From CAXBPY01 sp003455275 (lineage in GTDB: Bacteria; Bacteroidota; Bacteroidia; Chitinophagales; UBA10324): a stretch of 62,272 bases of DNA. Both the position numbers and the translations under genes were made by a program. The notes below the pieces were generated by a model. It worked only from the letters and a program-made list of their open reading frames with translations. It had not been told where the DNA came from and searched no databases. The stretch is taken from the NCBI GenBank assembly GCA_963977675.1, contig CAXBPY010000011.1, positions 1 through 62,272 of the forward strand, given 5' to 3'. Each line of letters opens with the position of its first letter. The first letter of the stretch is position 1. Of the stretch, positions 41,524 to 50,878 are shown piece by piece.

Positions 41524-43032
41524 CTAATTGCCAATTATTTTCTTCCTTCCAACAGTAAACAAATAAACAGGAGCACCGAGTGCAACAATCAGCAATCCGA
41601 TTCCTGTGTTAAAAGTTTTTGTGTAAAGCAGTATAGCGCAAATGCTGAACGCAAGAACAATATACAGAACCGGAACAAAGGGATAGCCCAGTGCCTTGTA
41701 AGGTCGCTCAGCGTTTGGTTCTCTTTTGCGAAGTGCAAAAATTCCTGCAATGGTTACGATGTAAAAAATCAATGATGCGAAAGTGGTATAGTCGAGCAAG
41801 TCACCATACTTACCGCTTAAGCAAAGTACACTTGCCCACACTGCCTGCACCCACAATGCATTTGCCGGAACGCTTTTACTGTTCAGTTTCTCTGCTTGCT
41901 TAAAGAATAAGCCATCCTTCGCCATTGCATAATAGAATCTTCCGCCGGCAAGTATGATTCCATTGTTGCATCCGAAAGTTGAAATCATGATGAGCGCAGC
42001 CATCAGGTAAACCGAAATATTTCCAAAGATGAGAGAAGCTGCTGCCGTTCCTACCCTGTCAATGGTTTCACCTTTTGGTGTGATGCCTCCTGCAAACTGA
42101 ATTCCCTGGCCCAGCACATCGCCCGCGTGTGCAGTACCCTTCAATGGAAGCAGTGACAAATAAGAAACATTTGCGAGCAAATACAACAGAGTTACTATTC
42201 CGGTTCCGAGAATGAGCGAGCGCGGAATATTTTTTTTCGGTTCATGAATTTCTCCGGCAATGAAAGTGACATTGTTCCATGCATCACTGCTGAAGAGTGA
42301 CCCAATCATAGCAGTGCCCAGTGCCAGTATCAGTGCAAATCCGGATAGCGATTCAACACTCCATGCTCCATCAGAATTCTTTGTAGTTGACTGAGCATTC
42401 CACATGTCTTTGAAGTTATCGATGAGAGTTGAATGTTGTAACCCTATTCCGATTCCAAGGACTATGAGCAGAAGTAATGCAAGCAGTTTTGCAGAAGTGA
42501 AAATGGTTTGAATCATTTTTCCGTTTTGAATTCCCCGCGTATTGATCCATGTTAGAAAAACTATCAGTGCTATTGCGAATAATTGACTCGCTGCAATTTT
42601 CAAAGGACCCATTTCTATTAATACATTATCCGGACTAAGTGCTGGAAAAAAAACGGCACTGTATTTCGCGAACGCGACTGCAACCGCAGCAATCACTCCT
42701 GTTTGAATCACCGTGAATACTGTCCATCCATAGAGAAACGAAACAAATTTTCCCCAGGCTCTTTCAATGTAAACAAATTGTCCCCCAGCCTTCGGCATCA
42801 TGCCGGCGAGTTCTCCATAACTGAGCGCCGCCATAACCGTAATCACTCCGCTCAAAATCCAGAGCACCATAAGCCAGCCTGCACTTCCAATTGTGCGGCT
42901 CATATCGGAGCTCACAATAAAAATTCCGGAACCAATCATTGAGCCGGCTACCAGCATGGTTGCATCATATAAACCAAGCGAGCGTTTCATTTCCGGTGAT
43001 TGTTCTTCGTGAGGCAGTTTGCTTTCATCCAT
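41524..43032 (-). CDS. APC-superfamily amino-acid permease
   Basis: A 502-residue inner-membrane transporter. The N-terminal LGLYDATMLVAGSMIGSGIFIVSSDMSR is the classic APC signature (GSxIGSGIF) on the first helix; about 12 hydrophobic helices follow. The consensus amphipathic loop ALSYGELAGMMPKAGGQFVYIERAWGKFVSFLYGW is intact. Closest in type to bacterial LAT-like/amino-acid exchangers; the amino acid cannot be told from sequence. Start chosen at 43032 (MDESKLPHEEQ); the 24 upstream in-frame codons overlap the divergent promoter region. Divergent from the MORN gene, 113 bases between starts. Confidence 0.92.
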   Translation of the reverse strand: MDESKLPHEEQSPEMKRSLGLYDATMLVAGSMIGSGIFIVSSDMSRTIGSAGWLMVLWILSGVITVMAALSYGELAGMMPKAGGQFVYIERAWGKFVSFLYGWTVFTVIQTGVIAAVAVAFAKYSAVFFPALSPDNVLIEMGPLKIAASQLFAIALIVFLTWINTRGIQNGKMIQTIFTSAKLLALLLLIVLGIGIGLQHSTLIDNFKDMWNAQSTTKNSDGAWSVESLSGFALILALGTAMIGSLFSSDAWNNVTFIAGEIHEPKKNIPRSLILGTGIVTLLYLLANVSYLSLLPLKGTAHAGDVLGQGIQFAGGITPKGETIDRVGTAAASLIFGNISVYLMAALIMISTFGCNNGIILAGGRFYYAMAKDGLFFKQAEKLNSKSVPANALWVQAVWASVLCLSGKYGDLLDYTTFASLIFYIVTIAGIFALRKREPNAERPYKALGYPFVPVLYIVLAFSICAILLYTKTFNTGIGLLIVALGAPVYLFTVGRKKIIGN

Positions 43033-43145
43033 TTGAAAAAAATATTTGACGCAAAATATAAACTCACACTTATGCTCCTTAAAAATCAAAAACCAGATAC
43101 ACACACTTCGAAAAATATTCGACCTTCACTCAAATTTTTCTGATC

Positions 43146-44348
43146 ATGAAAAACAAAATTTCCATCTTACTTTTTTTTATCGGAGTTAGCCTTTCTTACC
43201 TGCATACACAAGCCCAATGCCTTTCTGGTGACTGCAACAATGGAATCGGCACCTTTGTTTGGGATAGTGGTGATACATATACTGGTGAATATTACAACGG
43301 AGCAAGAACAGGATTAGGTGAATATGTATGGGCGAACGGAAGTTTTTATTTCGGTCATTTCCTGAACGGTAAGTTAGATGGAAAAGGTTATTACCAGGAT
43401 AACAATGGGAAAATTCAATCAGGAACTTTTACTGACGGAGTGCTGAGCAGTTCTTATGATATTGATTGGAATGGCTCATGCATTAGCGGAGATTGTTCCA
43501 ACGGGATTGGTATTTATCTCTGGGAGGATGGTGATTCTTACATTGGTGAATGGAAAAACGGAATTCAGGATGGATATGGAAGAATGGATTGGAAGGATGG
43601 AAGTTTTTATTACGGACACTTCAGTGCGAATGTGCTGGATGGAAAAGGTTACTACCATAGCGCTGAAGGAAAAATAATGGATGGCTATTTTGAAAATGGA
43701 GTCTTCCAGGGAACCACTCAAGATGAAAAAAATACCACACCGGCATACTCAGATGATTCACAAACCGGTGAAGCAAAATCCGCTGATGACACAGATCAAA
43801 ATCAAAATTTCTTGGATAACTGGCTGGAACAATCAAAAAAGAATGATGAACTGAAAAAAAATTATCCTTACAATGAATATGATTTTTGTTCCTCGCTTCA
43901 GAAAGTGGTAGCTGATTACCCAAATGATTTCAGTCACATCAAAGGAACTGTGATTGAAGATGATCTGAATCTTGACAATGAAAATATTTCAACTATCAAG
44001 GTGACCGGAAGTTCAGATGCAGAAATTTCAGGAGGATTTCTTGGGGGCAACTATACCTGGTATAATTTACTTTTTGAGGGCACACGAACTGATGCACTTT
44101 CAAAATATAATTATTACGCTCAGCAACTAAAAGATTGTGGTATTAATTGTTGCACCATGGTTTCTGATACCAAGGATTATAACAGTGATAGCTATGAATC
44201 CAAATTGACCTATCTGCTTACTTTTATAGTTGGCGATGGCTATTCTGAAAAGTATAAGAATATGGTAATTGAAGTTGAGTTCTCTAAAAAAATTGGAGAT
44301 TCAAATTACGAAGTAGTGCTTCGGGTAAAAACACTCAGCACGAAATAG
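43146..44348 (+). CDS. MORN-repeat exported protein with tandem 87-residue duplication
   Basis: A 400-residue exported protein: signal peptide (KISILLFFIGVSLSYLHTQA-Q), then two tandem copies of an 87-residue unit, C25-LSGDCNNGIGTFVWDSGDT... and C112-ISGDCSNGIGIYLWEDGDS.... Each unit holds about three MORN repeats (YTGEYYNG.RTGLGEY-, FYFGHFLNGKLDGKGYY-, KIQSGTFTDG). An acidic linker follows (about 195-225), then a C-terminal alpha/beta domain (LQKVVADYPNDFSHIKG ... YEVVLRVKTLS). MORN units in bacteria bind lipids or proteins; the role here is unknown. It ends 5 bases from the convergent hemD-like gene. Confidence 0.88.
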   Translation: MKNKISILLFFIGVSLSYLHTQAQCLSGDCNNGIGTFVWDSGDTYTGEYYNGARTGLGEYVWANGSFYFGHFLNGKLDGKGYYQDNNGKIQSGTFTDGVLSSSYDIDWNGSCISGDCSNGIGIYLWEDGDSYIGEWKNGIQDGYGRMDWKDGSFYYGHFSANVLDGKGYYHSAEGKIMDGYFENGVFQGTTQDEKNTTPAYSDDSQTGEAKSADDTDQNQNFLDNWLEQSKKNDELKKNYPYNEYDFCSSLQKVVADYPNDFSHIKGTVIEDDLNLDNENISTIKVTGSSDAEISGGFLGGNYTWYNLLFEGTRTDALSKYNYYAQQLKDCGINCCTMVSDTKDYNSDSYESKLTYLLTFIVGDGYSEKYKNMVIEVEFSKKIGDSNYEVVLRVKTLSTK

Positions 44349-44353
44349 AAAAA

Positions 44354-45256
44354 TTATTTCCCTCTTGAAGCCAGGATATATTTCTCTAAAGCCATAGCCA
44401 TGGAAGGTGATTCGGGAGTTGGAGCAATGATGTCGCACTTCCAGTTTTCATCTTCAATTGCTGCAACTGTCAAAGGTCCAAAACCACCAATCACCTGACC
44501 CTTCTGCTTGTAATCCGGAAAATTTTTAAGTAATGCATTTACTCCGCCGGGTGAAAAAAAGATTAAGGCATCATGCTGTAAATCTTTTTTCTTCAATTCA
44601 ATGGGAACCGTGTTAAGTATCACACCTTCTGCATGATGAATATTGTGCTTTCGCAAAAAGTCAGCAATGTCACTCTTGTGAACATCTGCACACGGAATAA
44701 AAAATTTATCTCCCTCCTTATAGTAATGTAAAACTTCTTTAAAAAAACTATCAAGCGAACCTTCACCATAAAAAACACGACGCTTGCGATACTGAATGTA
44801 TTTCTGCAGATAAAGAGCAACTGATTCGGTCATGCAGTAATACTTGGTTTCGTCCGGCATCCGAATACGCATATCCTCGCACAGTTTGAAAAAATGATCG
44901 GCAATATTTCGGCTGGTAATCACTACTGAATCAAAGTTCAGTGGATTTACTTTGAATTTTCTGAAAACGCTTGCAGTCACTTGTTCAAGATGAACAAAAG
45001 GTTTGAATTCAATTTCGAGCTGATACTTGCGTGAAAGTTCTATATAAGGGTTCTTATCATTCTCCGGTTTTGCCTGTGTGAGCAAAACTGTTTTTATTTT
45101 CTTTGAGATACCTGAAACACTTCTTGAAGAAACATTTTGTTCCTTCTTCAATGCTTGCTTTACACTTTTCAAAACCGGTTTTGAAACTTTTGCCGCGACC
45201 TTAGTGATATTGCGGGTTACTTTTTTAATTGACTTCTTCGCTTTTGTCAACTTCAT
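44354..45256 (-). CDS. hemD: Uroporphyrinogen-III synthase-like protein with basic N-terminal tail
   Basis: A 300-residue protein. Residues 1-45 are very Lys-rich with an H1-like AKKSIKK / KVAAKVSKPVLK pattern, followed from about 55 by a HemD-like two-lobe fold: KTVLLTQAKPENDKNPYIELSRKYQLEIEFKPF, FDSVVITSRNIADHFFKLC, YYCMTESVALYL, FFSPGGVNALLKNF, IGGFGPLTVAAIEDENW. HemD closes the tetrapyrrole ring in haem synthesis. Sequence conservation in HemD is weak, so the call rests on strand-motif order; DUF4271 upstream fits the Bacteroidota neighbourhood I recall. The basic tail is the odd feature. HemW lies about 4.5 kb away. Confidence 0.75.
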   Translation of the reverse strand: MKLTKAKKSIKKVTRNITKVAAKVSKPVLKSVKQALKKEQNVSSRSVSGISKKIKTVLLTQAKPENDKNPYIELSRKYQLEIEFKPFVHLEQVTASVFRKFKVNPLNFDSVVITSRNIADHFFKLCEDMRIRMPDETKYYCMTESVALYLQKYIQYRKRRVFYGEGSLDSFFKEVLHYYKEGDKFFIPCADVHKSDIADFLRKHNIHHAEGVILNTVPIELKKKDLQHDALIFFSPGGVNALLKNFPDYKQKGQVIGGFGPLTVAAIEDENWKCDIIAPTPESPSMAMALEKYILASRGK

Positions 45257-45277
45257 TGAATGTATTTTACTGCACGC

Positions 45278-46147
45278 TTATAAACCAGAAGCCCATTCCC
45301 TCACTACCTTAATCAAAATAACAGCGGGCGAAATTTCGAGGGCGCAAATATAAATGAGGAAGTGAAACTTATGCCGCCTGAAGTAGTCCGCACCAATTAT
45401 AAATCCGCGCAGGTAACGAAATAGGATTAAGCAGCCGAATATTATCAAACTTAATACGACCACAAATTGCTCAACCAGCGGTGGGCTAAAGGAAACAAGG
45501 AAAAGAACCGGCAGCAATAAAATCCCGGTTACACGATTGATTTGAATTTCATTGTATTGATAAAAACGAATTTCTTTTTTGAAAGGGAATAAAACTCCGG
45601 CAACCCGCAATACGGCAAATCGAAAAAGCAAAGCCCCGATCGCAACTGAAAAAGCAAGGACAAGCATGGAAGAATCTGATGGTATAAAATGAAAATAAAA
45701 TCCAAGAAGAAAAATATAGACTCCAATTATGAGGGAAGAATAAGTGCTTATAAAAAATGATCCGAGCCGGGCAATCCCATAGTTATCTCGAAACAACTGC
45801 TGATTAATTCCTATCGGTTTAAATATTAAAAATGTTTCGGAAAACTCCCGCGCATAATTGATGCGGATAAAAACCAAAAAAATCAGTAAGCCCAGGAGTA
45901 AATAAAACATCCATGATTTCCATCCATCATTTCTTTGCTTAATCACAATTTCTGCGCTTGCTTTTTTTGAATTTTGCTGAAGCACAGTTTGAGGGGAAAT
46001 TAATTTCCAGCTGTGTTTAGATTGCTGCAAACTATCCATTTGCGCCTGTGCAGGAGAAATGATTCTTTCAGCCTGTCCTGTAGAATTTTTTATAGAAAAA
46101 AAACTTAGAAGAATTAGAAAAATAATTTTCCGGAATCTAAAACTCAT
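45278..46147 (-). CDS. DUF4271 membrane protein
   Basis: A roughly 289-residue polytopic protein. An N-terminal hydrophobic leader (FRKIIFLILLSFFSIKNSTG) precedes a Gln/Ser-rich linker, then about seven membrane helices (e.g. WMFYLLLGLLIFLVFIRINY, FISTYSSLIIGVYIFLLGF, VTGILLLPVLFLVSF, FVVVLSLIIFGCLILF). The DUF4271 family is restricted to Bacteroidota and is found next to hemD-like genes; function unknown. I chose the Met at 46147, which overlaps the Omp85 gene by 11 bases. Hence Omp85 - DUF4271 - hemD appear to form a single minus-strand operon (20-base gap before hemD). Confidence 0.8.
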   Translation of the reverse strand: MSFRFRKIIFLILLSFFSIKNSTGQAERIISPAQAQMDSLQQSKHSWKLISPQTVLQQNSKKASAEIVIKQRNDGWKSWMFYLLLGLLIFLVFIRINYAREFSETFLIFKPIGINQQLFRDNYGIARLGSFFISTYSSLIIGVYIFLLGFYFHFIPSDSSMLVLAFSVAIGALLFRFAVLRVAGVLFPFKKEIRFYQYNEIQINRVTGILLLPVLFLVSFSPPLVEQFVVVLSLIIFGCLILFRYLRGFIIGADYFRRHKFHFLIYICALEISPAVILIKVVREWASGL

Positions 46148-47915
46148 TAACATATCCGAAATGAATTTTCGCTGAACGAAACTGAAATGAATTTCCTCTC
46201 TCCTTCCCAAGCGCATAACTGACGCCAAATATGCCTGCCTTTGTTTGAAATGTTAAACCGGCTCCGGCACCCATGGGCGTGTCGGTGTAAAAATTATTTT
46301 TCAACTGGTGTTCGTAGTAGGCAATATCATAAAACAAAAACAAATATGAATTGCGTTGTATCAGGTAACGATATTCTGCAGTGAAAACATTATACCACGA
46401 GGCATATATACTTTGCTCATCAAATCCACGCAGCAACCGTGTTCCCCCAATTCGGTAAAGCTCATTTTGAAAAATATCCGGAGCAATTAATCCTTTCGAT
46501 TGTAAAGAAAATTTCAGCACTTGAGTTCTGCTGATGGAAGAATATTTTTCAATTCGCCCTTGCAACTCATAGCGGACAGAATTTTTTGGCAGTGAATCAT
46601 AAAGTGAAGTGAAATTGAATCCCGGTTCGTTTGTGTCCTTCAACTGTGTAATGACCGGATTGCGAATCACCTTGCGGCTTCCTACAGCTGCAGAAGCAAA
46701 TAAGTACCAACCGCGCCGAGGACTGAGATGATAGTCGAGGTTTTCAAAAACAGTTTCTAACCCATAGTAGGTGACTGACAAATCCAATTGCGATGGAAGA
46801 GTGTGCGATTGTTTGATTTCAAAAGTATCGACCGACAACAACGACGAAGAAGTATTTCTCACAAAGCCTTTCAAATAATTTCTTCCACTGAATAAATACT
46901 GAATGCCGATTTCCTTTTTCACATCGAGGTAAAAAGTATCGTTCTTAAAAATTTCGAACGCCAGGTTTACACCAAAAGGTTGCTGAAACAGGTATGGATA
47001 CTCTATCGCGGATTTGAATTCAGTACTTCGTGGTTGTAGCTTGTCGAGTGTGAGTTTAACTCGCTCGCCGCGACCGAGTGAGTTCCACATATCAAGTGAA
47101 CCGTTTCCGGTGACTAATACTTTACCTGACACACGATTGTTTGGCAACACACCAATCACCAAATCAAACTTGCTGGCATTCTTCGAATCTAGATTGAGAA
47201 TGATACTCGCTTTGTCATTGTTAAAAATCACCCGAGGTTGACTCTCTTGTTCCACAAAAGGAATTTCGCTCAGCTGAACACTCATTTTTCGAATCAGATT
47301 TTCGCGATACAAATCGCCGGGAGAAATTCCGAGATAACCGTAGAGATACGCACGGGAAATTTTCGCAGAACCATTTACCTTAATGCTGTCAATCGTAATC
47401 AGCTTGCCTTTTTCAAGCATGAGCGATGCGTTCAATGTGTTTTGATTCCACTTCACACTATCAAGTTTCAGACTGGCAAAAGGAAATCCGTTGTTCTCTA
47501 GATAGTCAAGCATTTTTTCTTCGATTGAAAAAACTTCAGGGTAAGAAACCCGTTCGCCTGAAAACTGCTGTGGCTTTATGTTCAGGCGGTTCAGTAAATC
47601 ATCCGGAACATTTCCTTTCGAAAGTTTAGCCCACTCAACTTGTTTTCCTATTGAAAGATTTACACCAAGATGAGTTGAATCTTTTTGAATTGAATTCACT
47701 TTGGCCAGCAGGTAGCCTCGCTGCCACAATTGAGAAAAAATAATACTGACTTGCTGCTTCGCTGCGGATGAATCACTAAAAGAAGTTTTGTAATCAATCA
47801 GTTTGTGAAGTGCCGAAGTATCGATATCGCTACATGAAATCTTCAGCTGAAAATGCTGCGCATGAGCGAGAGAAAAACAAAAAACAAAAACAGAAAGAAG
47901 AAGCGTGCGAAGCAT
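46137..47915 (-). CDS. Omp85-type outer-membrane protein with POTRA-like N-terminus
   Basis: A 592-residue exported protein: signal peptide (MLRTLLLSVFVFCFSLAHA-Q), two or three POTRA-like modules (residues 20-260, with IEEKMLDYLENNGFPFASLKLD and ITIDSIKVNGSAKISRAYLYGYLGISPGDLY), then a barrel with LLRGFDEQSIYASWYNVFTAEYRYLIQRNSYLFLFYD and a final -HFGYVNEF. The G-T-R-L-L-R-G-F-D segment is the conserved lid/loop of BamA/TamA-like barrels. Client unknown. I use the Met at 47915, 13 codons after the first in-frame ATG, because it opens a normal signal peptide. Confidence 0.87.
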   Translation of the reverse strand: MLRTLLLSVFVFCFSLAHAQHFQLKISCSDIDTSALHKLIDYKTSFSDSSAAKQQVSIIFSQLWQRGYLLAKVNSIQKDSTHLGVNLSIGKQVEWAKLSKGNVPDDLLNRLNIKPQQFSGERVSYPEVFSIEEKMLDYLENNGFPFASLKLDSVKWNQNTLNASLMLEKGKLITIDSIKVNGSAKISRAYLYGYLGISPGDLYRENLIRKMSVQLSEIPFVEQESQPRVIFNNDKASIILNLDSKNASKFDLVIGVLPNNRVSGKVLVTGNGSLDMWNSLGRGERVKLTLDKLQPRSTEFKSAIEYPYLFQQPFGVNLAFEIFKNDTFYLDVKKEIGIQYLFSGRNYLKGFVRNTSSSLLSVDTFEIKQSHTLPSQLDLSVTYYGLETVFENLDYHLSPRRGWYLFASAAVGSRKVIRNPVITQLKDTNEPGFNFTSLYDSLPKNSVRYELQGRIEKYSSISRTQVLKFSLQSKGLIAPDIFQNELYRIGGTRLLRGFDEQSIYASWYNVFTAEYRYLIQRNSYLFLFYDIAYYEHQLKNNFYTDTPMGAGAGLTFQTKAGIFGVSYALGKERGNSFQFRSAKIHFGYVNEF

Positions 47916-47989
47916 AGTGAATTGAGAATTCAAAAGTAGAACGCCGCGAAGCAATGAAAGGTATTTATGTTCAGCCGGAATTCAGAAGA

Positions 47990-49717
47990 ATGAAAAATAA
48001 TCCGCTATCGCTTCTTTCATTATTCTTCATCGCACTTGCGCTGATTCTCATTCGCATCTTTTACTGGCACGAGGCGCACCACATTTTCACATGGGATTCA
48101 CTTGGATATTACTTGTATCTGCCATCGCATTTTATTTATCATGATGTTTCGCACTTGAAGTGGTTTCCTGAAATTGCAAAAGCATATCAGTTGCCGGGAA
48201 ATTTTTATCAGGCCTCCATGCAGCCGAACGGTAATTATGTTTTCTTCTACTCAATGGGAGTTGCCATTATTCAACTTCCGTTTTTCTTCATCGGACATTG
48301 GTGTGCAGGAGCGCTCGGATATGCACAAGATGGATTCTCTGCACCGTATCAGATTTCAGTTTGTATCGGAATGATTTTTTACTCCGTTGTTGGTTTATGT
48401 TTCCTGCGGAGCGTTCTGCTTCATTATTTCAGCGATGCAATAGCGGCGAGTGTTCTGCTGCTTGTCACGCTCGCGACGAACTATCTTCAATACACTGCGG
48501 TGGATGGAGGATTCACACACGGATATTTGTTCGCGGTGTTTTGCGTGTTGCTATTCTTCTCAGTAAAATGGCATTCGATTCCATCACTCACAAATTCATT
48601 TGCAATTGGATTTCTTGTTGGGCTAACTGTTGTAATTCGCGTCACTGATTTGCTCGTGATTCTTGTTCCAATTTTCTGGAACACCTCGACGAAAGAATTG
48701 AGAACAGAAAAATGGAAACTGATTCGCAGCAATAAAAAATTTTTACTCACTGCTATTATCGGAGGATTTCTTCCTCTGATTCCACAACTGATATATTGGA
48801 AAGCTGTAACCGGAAAATGGATTCATCAAATGGGTTCGAAGTGGGATTTTCTTCTTCCGCATTTTCAGGTGCTGGTTGGTTTTGAAAAGGGCTGGTTCAT
48901 ATACACTCCCGTCACATTGCTGATGGTAGCAGGTTTATTTTTTATGAGAGAAAAAAATTTCCGCCGTGGTGTGCTAATTTATTTTCTGCTGAATGTCTGG
49001 CTCGTTTGTGCATGGCATATGTGGCGATATGGCGGAAGTTATTCCGCTCGCGCACTGATGCAGAGCATGGCGGTGATGGCATTGCCACTCGGAACCTTTA
49101 TTGAAAGATTTTCAAAAGGAAAAATGAAGTGGCTGATTCTTGTGGTTGGGATTTATCTGTGTGTTGTTAATGTGTTTCAAATCTGGCAATACAATAAAAC
49201 CATCATTCACTATAATGACATGAATGCAAAGTATTATGCTGTGGTTTATTTGAATCCTTCTCCATCACCAATTGATATGTCATTGCTCGATACAGATGAG
49301 CGATTGAAAAATGAAAATGATTTCAAGATGTTGAACGAAATAAAATCAGACAGCATTCGCACCATTAATTTCTCTTCTGATTCTTCTACAATTTTTCTGA
49401 ATGAAAAAATTTCTGATTTGCTCAAAGAAAAAAAATCAAATGAAGCATGGCTGAAACTTTCGGTTGAAGTAAAATCAGAATGGGGTGCTCATGATTCTTA
49501 TTTCACAGCTGCAATTTCTCACAGCGGAAAAACAATCAAAGAACGAAATATCAGAATGCAAAATGGAATTTGTATTCAGCATGAGTGGAATAAAATCGAA
49601 TATTGGTTTTCTATTCCTGAGAACACAAATGATGATGAATTAAAAATTTTCTGTCACACACACGCCTGGCAAAATATTTTGCTTCGCAATTTTTCATTGA
49701 GACTTTATTCGAAATAA
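47990..49717 (+). CDS. GT-C-like polytopic membrane protein
   Basis: About 575 residues with roughly 10-11 membrane helices in residues 10-425, then a soluble C-terminal domain of about 150 residues. Acidic loop residues after helix 1 (HEAHHIFTWDSLGYYLYLP) are in the place where GT-C glycosyltransferases keep their catalytic Asp. A later WHMWRYGGSYSARALMQSM is also GT-C-like. So a polyprenyl-phosphate-dependent glycosyltransferase is my best guess. I prefer the ATG at 47990 over the ATG at 47954 because the latter leaves only 38 bases between divergent starts and adds a polar tail. It is followed 5 bases later by hemW. Confidence 0.7.
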   Translation: MKNNPLSLLSLFFIALALILIRIFYWHEAHHIFTWDSLGYYLYLPSHFIYHDVSHLKWFPEIAKAYQLPGNFYQASMQPNGNYVFFYSMGVAIIQLPFFFIGHWCAGALGYAQDGFSAPYQISVCIGMIFYSVVGLCFLRSVLLHYFSDAIAASVLLLVTLATNYLQYTAVDGGFTHGYLFAVFCVLLFFSVKWHSIPSLTNSFAIGFLVGLTVVIRVTDLLVILVPIFWNTSTKELRTEKWKLIRSNKKFLLTAIIGGFLPLIPQLIYWKAVTGKWIHQMGSKWDFLLPHFQVLVGFEKGWFIYTPVTLLMVAGLFFMREKNFRRGVLIYFLLNVWLVCAWHMWRYGGSYSARALMQSMAVMALPLGTFIERFSKGKMKWLILVVGIYLCVVNVFQIWQYNKTIIHYNDMNAKYYAVVYLNPSPSPIDMSLLDTDERLKNENDFKMLNEIKSDSIRTINFSSDSSTIFLNEKISDLLKEKKSNEAWLKLSVEVKSEWGAHDSYFTAAISHSGKTIKERNIRMQNGICIQHEWNKIEYWFSIPENTNDDELKIFCHTHAWQNILLRNFSLRLYSK

Positions 49718-49722
49718 AACTG

Positions 49723-50847
49723 ATGTCCGGCATCTACATACATATTCCATTTTGCAGGCAGGCATGCCACTACTGTGATTTTCATTTCACCACTACTCAA
49801 TATTACCGCAGTGAAATAATTGATGCGATGGTGAAGGAAATTGAAAAGAGAAAAAATTATTTGCCTGAAAAAAAAATTTCTACCATCTACTTCGGCGGCG
49901 GAACTCCATCGTTGCTGAATGAAGAAGAACTCAGCCGAATTCTGAATTCGATTCATAAAAATTTATCCGTTGAAGGTGAAATCGAATTCACACTCGAGGC
50001 AAACCCCGATGATTTAACAAGCCAGAAATTGCGAATGTTGAAAAAAATTGGAGTGAACCGCCTCAGCATCGGAGTGCAAAGCTTTCGAAATGAAGATTTA
50101 AAATGGATGAATCGTGCGCATTCTGTGGAGCAGGCAGATAATTCCGTTCGTGATGCAGCACAGCTTGGCTTCAGCAACCTCAGCATCGATTTGATTTATG
50201 GATTGCCAACTTCTGCTCTTGATCATTGGAAAAAAAATTTAGAGGAAGCGATTGCACTTCCCATTCAACACCTTTCCTGTTACTGTTTAACTGTTGAAGA
50301 ACACACGGCTCTTTCGCATTTTGTGAAGAAAGGAAAAGTGACAGAGAAAAAAGATGAAGCGAGTTCCACCGAATTTTTATTCGCACATGATTTTCTTGAG
50401 CAAAATAATTTTCGTCATTATGAAGTGTCGAATTATTCCATTGCAAATTCTGAGAGCAAGCACAACAGCAATTATTGGAACAACACTCACTATCTCGGCA
50501 TCGGGCCTTCAGCGCATTCTTACAATGGAAATTCACGAAGGTGGAATGTGGCGAACAACATTCTTTATCTGAACTCGGTGAAGAACAATCAATCATTTTC
50601 TGAAGAAGAAATTCTAACTCTGGAACAAAGTTTTAACGAATATCTGATGACACGGCTCAGAACTTCGAACGGAATTTCTTTTTCTGAAATTGAAAATCTT
50701 TTCGGAAAAAATTCTGCTGATGAACTGAAGAAAAAAATTTTGGCTTACAAAAAGCTAAATCATTTCATTCAGGAAAACGGAAAGCTCATCCTCACACCCG
50801 AAGGCATGCTTAATTTGAATCCGATAGTAATTGAATGGATGTTGTAA
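49723..50847 (+). CDS. hemW: Radical SAM haem chaperone HemW
   Basis: A 374-residue radical SAM protein. The cluster motif is C11xxxC15xxC18 (HIPFCRQACHYCDFHF), SAM-binding GGGTPSLL at about 57-64, and the EANPDDLT and GVQSFRNEDLKWMNRAH segments identify the HemW/HemN-like family. The shorter length and lack of the HemN N-terminal extension favour HemW, a haem-binding chaperone, over coproporphyrinogen dehydrogenase. It is translationally close to the upstream GT-C-like gene (5 bases) and 31 bases before the sulfotransferase. Confidence 0.92.
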   Translation: MSGIYIHIPFCRQACHYCDFHFTTTQYYRSEIIDAMVKEIEKRKNYLPEKKISTIYFGGGTPSLLNEEELSRILNSIHKNLSVEGEIEFTLEANPDDLTSQKLRMLKKIGVNRLSIGVQSFRNEDLKWMNRAHSVEQADNSVRDAAQLGFSNLSIDLIYGLPTSALDHWKKNLEEAIALPIQHLSCYCLTVEEHTALSHFVKKGKVTEKKDEASSTEFLFAHDFLEQNNFRHYEVSNYSIANSESKHNSNYWNNTHYLGIGPSAHSYNGNSRRWNVANNILYLNSVKNNQSFSEEEILTLEQSFNEYLMTRLRTSNGISFSEIENLFGKNSADELKKKILAYKKLNHFIQENGKLILTPEGMLNLNPIVIEWML

Positions 50848-50878
50848 ATCATTCTCACATTTAATTTGCGGCTCTTAA

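Noticed and set aside
45345..45352. TATATTTG word upstream of the hemD-like gene
   Set aside because: Internal to the DUF4271 coding sequence and 89 bases from the next start; could be an internal promoter but support is thin.
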